Positions 57,523 through 64,000 of a stretch of DNA of 64,000 nt are shown here, piece by piece (within the stretch, counting starts at the first letter, position 1; the number at the start of each line of letters is the position of its first letter). Location: contig NC_063437.1 in assembly GCF_020379485.1 (NCBI RefSeq), forward strand, positions 17,571,726 through 17,635,725, in the 5' to 3' direction. This DNA comes from Brassica napus (Eukaryota > Streptophyta > Magnoliopsida > Brassicales > Brassicaceae). The notes below the pieces were generated by a model that made no database searches, was not told the DNA's origin, and saw nothing but the letters and a program-made list of their open reading frames with translations. A program made the translations under genes and the position numbers.

Positions 57523-59637
57523 ATCACACATTATCACAAAACAAATTAACATGTTCCCTTGCTTTTTTATTTGATGCTTTTGCGGTAATTGATTTGTTTT
57601 TTTTCCTATATGTTGTTATGATCCAATCTAATCAATTGATCAATGCTTAAGTCTACGAGAAATTTGATCATCTTCCGACATATTATACGCCAAACGTATA
57701 AAAAATATTAGATAAAGAATAAATAACATGTGTTCCAATTCCTAACGCTGAATATTTTGATTAGTTTCATCTTTTTAGCACACAACTTGGAATGACCGAC
57801 TGATTCCTAGCAAATTATAGTGTGTATAAATTAACTTGAAGTCAATTCCATAACCACCAGCAATTTGAAAAGCATGCCATTAGTTGTAGCAATAAGCATC
57901 TTCATAAACTTGATCAAGTTTGAACAATAAACATTATAAAGATCACAAAATATGAAAATACTCTAAAACTAGTATAAAAATTACCATAAAAATAGCATAT
58001 AAAAGACGAATAACCAAAATAACTTTTATTAAAAACTAGTGTTGAAAGTGACCTAACCAACATTTTAATTAAGCTACTAAATATAACACCACCACCTTCA
58101 TAAGGATACATAACAATTCTTATTTGATTTTAAATAGAAAGGACATATCAAAATATCAACAATCAAAAAGAACATCCAACTACATATAATCTGTGTAACT
58201 ACCTACCATTGGTTGTTACTTGTTAGTTTTAGGCATTAAAGTTTCAATTTTCAATCATTAGCAGTTAATACTTCTAATCTCTCAACATTAAGACCCAAAA
58301 ACAATACTTTTAATTGCAATAAAAGTCAGTAAAATAATAATATGCAAAATTAATATTCTAATTCCATCAATGAGATGTCCAATCACCAACAACAATAGCT
58401 ACCATTGTCGTTAGATCGCTACCGATATGGGCTTTTACCGGTTTTAGATAAGTTCCATCCCAAACCGGAAAATAAGTTTTCCCGATAGTTGATCACAGCC
58501 GAGAATCTAAGATACATCCAATACAATTACGACAAGTGTATGGCGGGAATCTGACGCAGCTACATAAGAATATTTTAATCGGAGGTAATAACCCCACGCG
58601 ATGGAAAAGACAATAGAAGATTACGTGGATGAGATCTCATCCGTCCATTTTCTATCCGAGCAATCTAACGGGTGGGACTCAATGGCGGTACCACCCGGTC
58701 AAAGTAATGCGTAGCCGTTGATTTAACGACACGTGTCAGTAACAGATCTCCGGAGGGACAGATAGACGATGGAAGAGATTACCTGGAATCGCCGGTGGCC
58801 AACCAAATACCAAACAAGACAAACCTTCTTCCTCTCTCTCTCTCTCTCTCTCTCTCAAAGAAACCTTCCTGAAATTGTCTTTCGTCAATTCTCGTCTTCT
58901 TCTTTCTTCAACGCCATAACTTTCTTCTTCTTCTTCTGGGTTTCCGAGAAAGTTTTGAAGAGGATCCGAGGGTATAATCTCAGAGCTGTTCTATGGTTGT
59001 GAGATCAATCATCTCAGAGCTTTTGTTTGTGGTAAAGCTTCTCACTTTCTGAATCATCTACATGAATTTGAGGTTTTTCGTTTCTCATCAATCTGTTGGG
59101 TTTAGTCTAAGAGCTGACAATTTGTGAGCTTTTTGTTGAATTAAGCTTCTGGGTGTGTGTGTGTGTGTGTGATTTTCTGAATTTTTCTTGTCAATTTCGA
59201 AAATGGAGTTTTGGTTATGTTTCTGGTTAATCGATAGCTTGATCTGATCGTATAAAAGGTTTCACCTTTGAGTAGCTATGTCTTGACCCTTGTGGGAGCT
59301 TTTGATTTGGTGCTTAGTTTAGAGTTGTAGAAGCTTCAATTGTTGGTGTGGTGGTTATTGACTCTGATGCCACCGGTTTGATCAAGAACAAGGATCTGCT
59401 GAACTTGGGTGTTTATCAAAATCATTTCTTTTGGCTTTGAGATTGATATTTGGGGAAGGAAGGTTCCTTTAGTTTTCAAGTTGTGAAGTTTTGTTTCTCA
59501 CAAAAAGTCTCTGATCCTTGTAGGTTTCTCTTTGTTGATCTAAGAGCTAGTGGGAACAGAGGAAAGCAACAGACTGAAAACGCTTTACCTTGAAAACACA
59601 CAAGAGGAAATTGTTACTGGATTGCTGATAGATTTAC
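57523..59637. other. Intergenic region and long PP2C leader
   Basis: AT-rich on the left, with no gene seen. From about 58740 the sequence looks like a transcribed leader: a CT repeat at 58832-58856, a GT repeat at 59153-59170, and several short upstream frames. A leader intron ending at TTGTAG near 59522 is plausible. A 77-codon frame at 58769 starts inside this leader and has low-complexity Leu/Ser content, so I do not call it a gene. Confidence 0.45.
58728..58737. promoter_or_regulatory. ABRE/G-box GACACGTGTC upstream of the PP2C
   Basis: A perfect 10-base palindrome contains CACGTG and fits the strong ABA-responsive element bound by ABF/AREB bZIP factors. It sits just before the likely transcribed region of the PP2C gene, about 35 bases upstream of its CT repeat region. 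The Arabidopsis counterpart PP2CG1 is reported as ABA- and salt-induced, which agrees. Confidence 0.55.
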
Positions 59638-61051
59638 ATGATTGAGAAGAGCTCAGCGGATGGTATGGATTTTTCACCTTTGATTACGGTTCTAGAGGGA
59701 GATTTCAACATGGAGAAGGCTTCTGCAGTAGAGACTGATACTTTAGATGACTCTACTAAGCAACTGAGTAAAGGAAAACCTCCGAGACACATTTCTTCTA
59801 TGCAACATATCACAAGCACTACTACTAGTAGGCTGCAGGTAACTTATACAACCCACAAGTTCTGGATTTTTTTTTTTCTCTTGCATTTGGTTCAAATGAC
59901 TTAACTAGTTGATGTTTGTGTGCAGGAGGTGGATGTTTGTAGTTTGGTTATGAAGTCACCTGATGAAAAATCAGAGTTTCTGCCTGTATACCGATCAGGA
60001 AGCTGTGCTGAACAAGGTGCAAAACAGTTTATGGAAGATGAACACATATGCATTGATGATCTTGTTGACCATCTTGGTGCATCTGTTGATTTCTCATCTC
60101 TTGGAGCCTTCTATGGGGTGAGTGTGTAATCTTCAAAACCTTACCCAAAGAAAGCTTATACGCACCTTGTCAACCTGTTAACATTGTTGATTGTGTTCTT
60201 TGGCAGGTGTTTGATGGCCATGGAGGCACAGATGCAGCACTATTTGTTAGAAAGAACATACTGAGATACATTGTAGAAGACTCCTACTTCCCACTATGTG
60301 TTAAGAAGGCAATCAAGAATGCTTTCTTGAAAGCTGATTACGAATTTGCAGATGATTCTTCCCTTGACATCTCTTCTGGCACCACTGCGCTTACAGCTTT
60401 TATTTTTGGAAGGTAAGGAACATTTGAATTTATGTTTATGTACTTTTGATTTGATTATGAACAGAGTTGGTACTATCTTTTCATTACAGGAGGTTGATAA
60501 TTGCAAATGCTGGTGATTGCCGAGCAGTGCTTGGAAGAAGAGGCAGAGCAATTGAGTTATCCAAAGACCACAAACCAAACTGCATCGCCGAGAAAGTAAG
60601 AATAGAGAAGCTAGGTGGAGTTGTCTACGATGGCTACCTCAACGGGCAACTATCAGTAGCACGTGCCATTGGGGACTGGCACATGAAAGGCCCCAAAGGC
60701 TCTGCTTGTCCTCTGAGTCCAGAGCCTGAGCTGCAAGAGACTGATCTGAGCGAAGAAGATGAGTTCTTGATAATGGGGTGTGACGGTCTGTGGGATGTGA
60801 TGAGCAGTCAGTGCGCGGTGACAATCGCGAGGAAAGAACTGATGATTCATAATGATCCAGAGAGATGCTCTAGGGAGCTGGTGAGAGAGGCTCTTAAAAG
60901 GAATACGTGTGATAATTTGACTGTGATTGTTGTGTGCTTCTCTCCTGATCCTCCACAGAGGATAGAGATCCGGATGCAGTCAAGGGTGAGGCGGAGCATA
61001 TCAGCGGAAGGGCTTAATCTACTTAAAGGTGTGCTTGATGGTTATCCCTAA
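59638..61051 (+). CDS. PP2CG1: Protein phosphatase 2C, PP2CG1 homologue
   Basis: Four coding exons: 59638-59838, 59926-60117, 60207-60412 and 60490-61051, giving 386 residues. The PP2C catalytic domain begins at about residue 88. All metal-binding and signature motifs are present: [60 protein letters not shown] and [11 protein letters not shown]. It belongs to the manganese/magnesium-dependent Ser/Thr phosphatases, clade G, cytosolic or nuclear. Arabidopsis PP2CG1 promotes salt tolerance. An alternative start at 59662 (MDFSPL) exists. The gene follows the LEA gene, as in Arabidopsis. Confidence 0.94.
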
Positions 61052-62089
61052 GCATGTTCTTGTTGTTCTGTCTTTACTTTGTGAGAGGCTATTGCCATGT
61101 TAGAGATGTTGTTGTGTTCTGAGTATGTTGTTGTTGCCTATATTAGTATTCAACATTCATTGAGATTTTTGATGGATGCATGTATCACGCTTTTGTAAAT
61201 AACGTTTTTTTACTTGTAAAATATATATCAGAGCTTCTTCTTTGCTTATCATCTCTCTTAAATCCAGGGATGTTAGATCGTAACTAACAAGGTTGTATTA
61301 TTACAGTTGAAGCTAGTTATGATTATAGTACGTCGATACCTTTTGTATTTTTTTTAAATATGAGACCCTAGCATTTAGATATATAATTCTAACGCCACAT
61401 ATATAAAGTAGTTCTTCTCTAATCCAACTCCAACACACAAGGGAAACATAACTAAAATTGAAATATGCTTGTGCAAGAATAATATTGGAGGTTTTGTGAT
61501 AATTCTTCTACAAGGACTTTCACTTCATAGTCAAGTTTCACTGGTTACAGTATCTGGTCCGCAAAACAAACATTGTTTGTCTAGAGTCTCTTGACCAATT
61601 AGAATGCGTACGAGACATATTTTTCCTTCTTCCAAGTCATCTTATTTCCTTGTAGCGTTTTTTTTGGTAAAAAATGATGGTTTTACCCTATTTGCCGAAA
61701 AAACCCAAACATCGTAAATAGTTCTTTACAGCTGCAATCCATTTATCACTGGCCCAACTCGTTGGCAAATAAGAAGATTAAAATTCCTTCTAGCATATTC
61801 ATATCCCAAAAGGTTATCTTTCAAATTTCAATTTTCATCCACGAGGCCTGAATCCTAAATGCACCCCATCACTCTTTAATGACCCCTATTATGCAGTGTC
61901 AAAACATAAAATCATAAAGAAGTCAAAGCCGGATTAAATTGACGGCACGAGCAAACATTTATTAAGAATTTTAATAAAAAATATTTGTAACAATTTAGGG
62001 ACCTATATCCCTACGTAACTTCTTAAAGTTTTGGGTGGTAAAGCAAATGTTTCACTGAGGAATATACTCCTAAAGCATGCATGGATATG
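61052..62089. other. Intergenic region between PP2C and ERF112
   Basis: Convergent 3' ends of the PP2C and ERF genes with AT-rich spacer between them. No open frame or repeat was recognised. Confidence 0.4.
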
Positions 62090-62303
62090 CTATTTTCTTC
62101 TTTTGTGAATACTCATGTTTTTCACGCTTTCACTATCCTCCAATTTTGGTATATTCTCTTGTTGACTCAATGAGGATGAAGAAGCCGATATAGTCATGGA
62201 CAAGTTGGCAGTACTGGAGTAGCTATTTTCCGATAGATATTTGCCATATTGATCAAGAAGTATGTCAGGAGCAACTGGTGGAACTGGCGTAACGATGATG
62301 GGA

Positions 62304-63602
62304 TCATGTGAAGTAGCGGTTGATGGATAGCGGATGAGTAGATGAGTTGATAAGAATGTGCTCCGGGAAGTTAAGCTTGGCCTTGTGGCCTCTAAACTCA
62401 AAAGCAGCTTTGTCATATGCTAACGCTGCTTCTTCTGCGGTGTTGAACGTGCCAAGCCACACACGAGCTGCCTTGTTCGGGTCACGGATCTCCGCCGCGT
62501 ACTTTCCCCACGGTCTTTGTCTCACCCCTCTGTAGTTTCGTTGTCTCGACTTTCTTTGTTCTGATGAAATGATGAAAAGACATAATTAAAAGTTGGATCT
62601 TGCCTAGATGTATATCACATGTTATTCATCACTTTCATGAAAAACATAAACCTGCCAGTCCATTGGCATGTGTTTTGATGTGTTTGAATAATATGATCAT
62701 TCTACATTTTTTTTTGTAACACTATCATTCTACATCTATTAATGAAATCTTTTTTTTTGACGTCTATTAATGAAATCTATTAAGAGGTAACAAAAATTCG
62801 TAATAATATGATCGTTTATTAAGTGGTAATATGATCATTTTATTAGCCTCTACAATAAAAATTCTCTTAAGTGGTAATCAACTAATATATACTTCAGTAT
62901 TTCCTATAATATTGCTGTACAAAATAATTAAGTTCGATTTTTGAATACTTCTTCCCCATGTTTCAAGCTAGAAATAATGTCTGACCAATTATCTAAACCA
63001 AAACATGACTGTCGTTACCAACCCTAGCCTGACTTATCAAAGGTAGCAACCGAGATAGTTAAGCATGTATTGGAAGGCCAAATTATGATCATTTTGTCCC
63101 ACAAATTTGGAAAATTAAAGAGCGGCTTAACCTTAATAAGATCATACCAGGAACATTCATAAAGATGCACTGAGTTCTAATAAAATGAGCTAATACACTG
63201 TGAACAAGAAGGATGCAAAAACAAGACTGATTTTCAATATGTGAATTATCCATTTGATCAAGGTCATGTTGCAGCCACTAAGGTATTCATAACCAATGTC
63301 AAAAAAATCCAATAATTAACTAAACTATCCAGTTCCAAAGTTTATGAAAAGAGAATCTGCTATGTGTTTATATATTAATATAGAATTATAAGCAAATTGA
63401 TCAGATATATGAGATTACCTCGAGGGGTAAGAGATGAAGAAGATGAATCCATGGATGGTGGGGTGGGTTGATCTGTGAGTTCGGAGACAAAAGCAGACAC
63501 ATCAGACTCCGACAAAGTTGTGCAGGAATACAAATCTTCTTTCTCTTCTCTTTTTCGAGCCATTGATTCCGGTGAAAGAGGTATCTTCCCACTAGGCATC
63601 AT
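62304..63602 (-). CDS. ERF112: AP2/ERF transcription factor, ERF112 homologue, truncated by frameshift
   Basis: Two exons on the minus strand: 63602-63419 and 62560-62304, 146 residues as it stands. The AP2 domain ([49 protein letters not shown]) is complete and has the ERF-type Ala and Asp residues that favour GCC-box binding. After FPEHI the frame reads 15 residues and stops at 62304. A different frame on the same strand, 62416-62090, continues the family's C-terminal tail ([33 protein letters not shown]). A one-base gain or two-base loss near 62340-62360 therefore removed about 75 residues relative to Arabidopsis. The DNA-binding part may still work; the tail probably held the activation region. 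Confidence 0.8.
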
Positions 63603-63613
63603 CCGATGATATA

Positions 63614-63685
63614 AACTCTGATGTTTTTTTCTTGGATCAAAAAACTCTGATGTTTTTTTCTTGGATCAAAAAACTCTGATGTTTT
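63614..63685. repeat. 29-bp tandem repeat just upstream of ERF112
   Basis: The unit AACTCTGATG, TTTTTTTC, TTGGATCAAAA is present about 2.5 times with a period of exactly 29 bases (starts at 63614, 63643 and 63672). The first two units are identical. The array lies 12-83 bases upstream of the ERF112 start codon, so it falls in the leader or core promoter. Confidence 0.9.
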
Positions 63686-64000
63686 ATTTTTATTTTTTTG
63701 TAGTCAAAGATGCACAAGCCAAAAATGTACAGTAAAGATGTCTAATACCTGCATCTATCTTATATATAGAAACACACGCATCTATTTGTTGACCAGCATA
63801 GGGAGAGAGAAGTTTGTATAGCTTTTTTCTTTCAATTTAATAAAGATAAGGTTTGTATAAGCTTTGCTACATTATAGTTTGGTCATAATTTGCACCCACA
63901 AAAATAGTTTGGTCATAACCTCTACACGCACATTGTTCTATAAAAATAATTCTGTAAAATCAAGCTTCAAAAAAGAAAAAAAAATAATAGTAATTCTGTA
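63686..64000. other. ERF112 upstream flank
   Basis: No gene is seen. A short repeated phrase, ATAGTTTGGTCATAA, appears twice (near 63875 and 63904). The window ends inside this intergenic DNA. Confidence 0.4.

Noticed and set aside
58769..59002. 77-codon plus-strand frame
   Set aside because: It lies in the likely leader of the PP2C gene and is made mostly of Leu/Ser and Phe runs from a CT repeat and TTC tracts.

Overview
This window is nuclear DNA from a plant of the mustard family, most likely tribe Brassiceae (a Brassica, radish or close relative). The genes have short introns with plant-type splice sites, intergenic DNA is very AT-rich, and almost every gene is recognisable as the counterpart of an Arabidopsis thaliana chromosome 2 gene. 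From memory of those families the order is At2g33490, CFL1 (At2g33510), ASR3 (At2g33550), BUBR1 (At2g33560), LYK5 (At2g33580), At2g33585, CRL1 (At2g33590), SWI3B (At2g33610), AHL10 (At2g33620), PAT21 (At2g33640), a tRNA-Asp, MLO5 (At2g33670), a group-6 LEA gene (At2g33690), PP2CG1 (At2g33700) and ERF112 (At2g33710). Orientation and order are kept, but several genes expected between them (COL14, SCPL46, CPL3, GALS1, CRL2, a PPR gene) are not seen. This is the pattern of gene loss expected after the Brassica whole-genome triplication.

Layout. 1-7.3 kb: repeat-rich DNA with two facing Helitron 3' ends, a MITE with a perfect 9-bp target duplication, a complete small Helitron, and an F-box gene broken by an in-frame stop. 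7.3-10.6 kb: an 11-exon proline/serine-rich protein gene (At2g33490 type). 14.3-15.5 kb: WW-domain gene CFL1 behind a CGCG-box cluster. 18.7-29.4 kb: ASR3, a decayed BUBR1 copy, the chitin receptor gene LYK5, a small membrane-protein gene and CRL1; the last two diverge from a 370-bp gap. 30.2-43.3 kb: SWI3B, AHL10, a Helitron, PAT21, tRNA-Asp(GTC) and MLO5. 43.8-53.3 kb: an insertion zone with a 5'-truncated dead LINE, a MITE at its poly-A tail, AT-rich repeats and Helitrons. 53.3-55.9 kb: an intact LRR receptor-like protein gene, not part of the Arabidopsis order at this point. 57.3-63.6 kb: LEA, PP2C and ERF112; the ERF reading frame is broken after the AP2 domain.

The genes do not form an operon-like system. 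Some share themes: LYK5, ASR3, MLO5 and the RLP belong to families linked to defence or pathogen interaction; LEA, PP2C and the ERF to ABA or stress responses; SWI3B, AHL10 and ASR3 to transcription or chromatin control. I found no CRISPR array, bacterial-type operon, complete virus or obviously new system. The most informative signals are the three broken genes, the mobile-element nest, and small features inside introns and promoters. Exon borders were read by eye from splice consensus plus reading frame, so single-base errors are possible.
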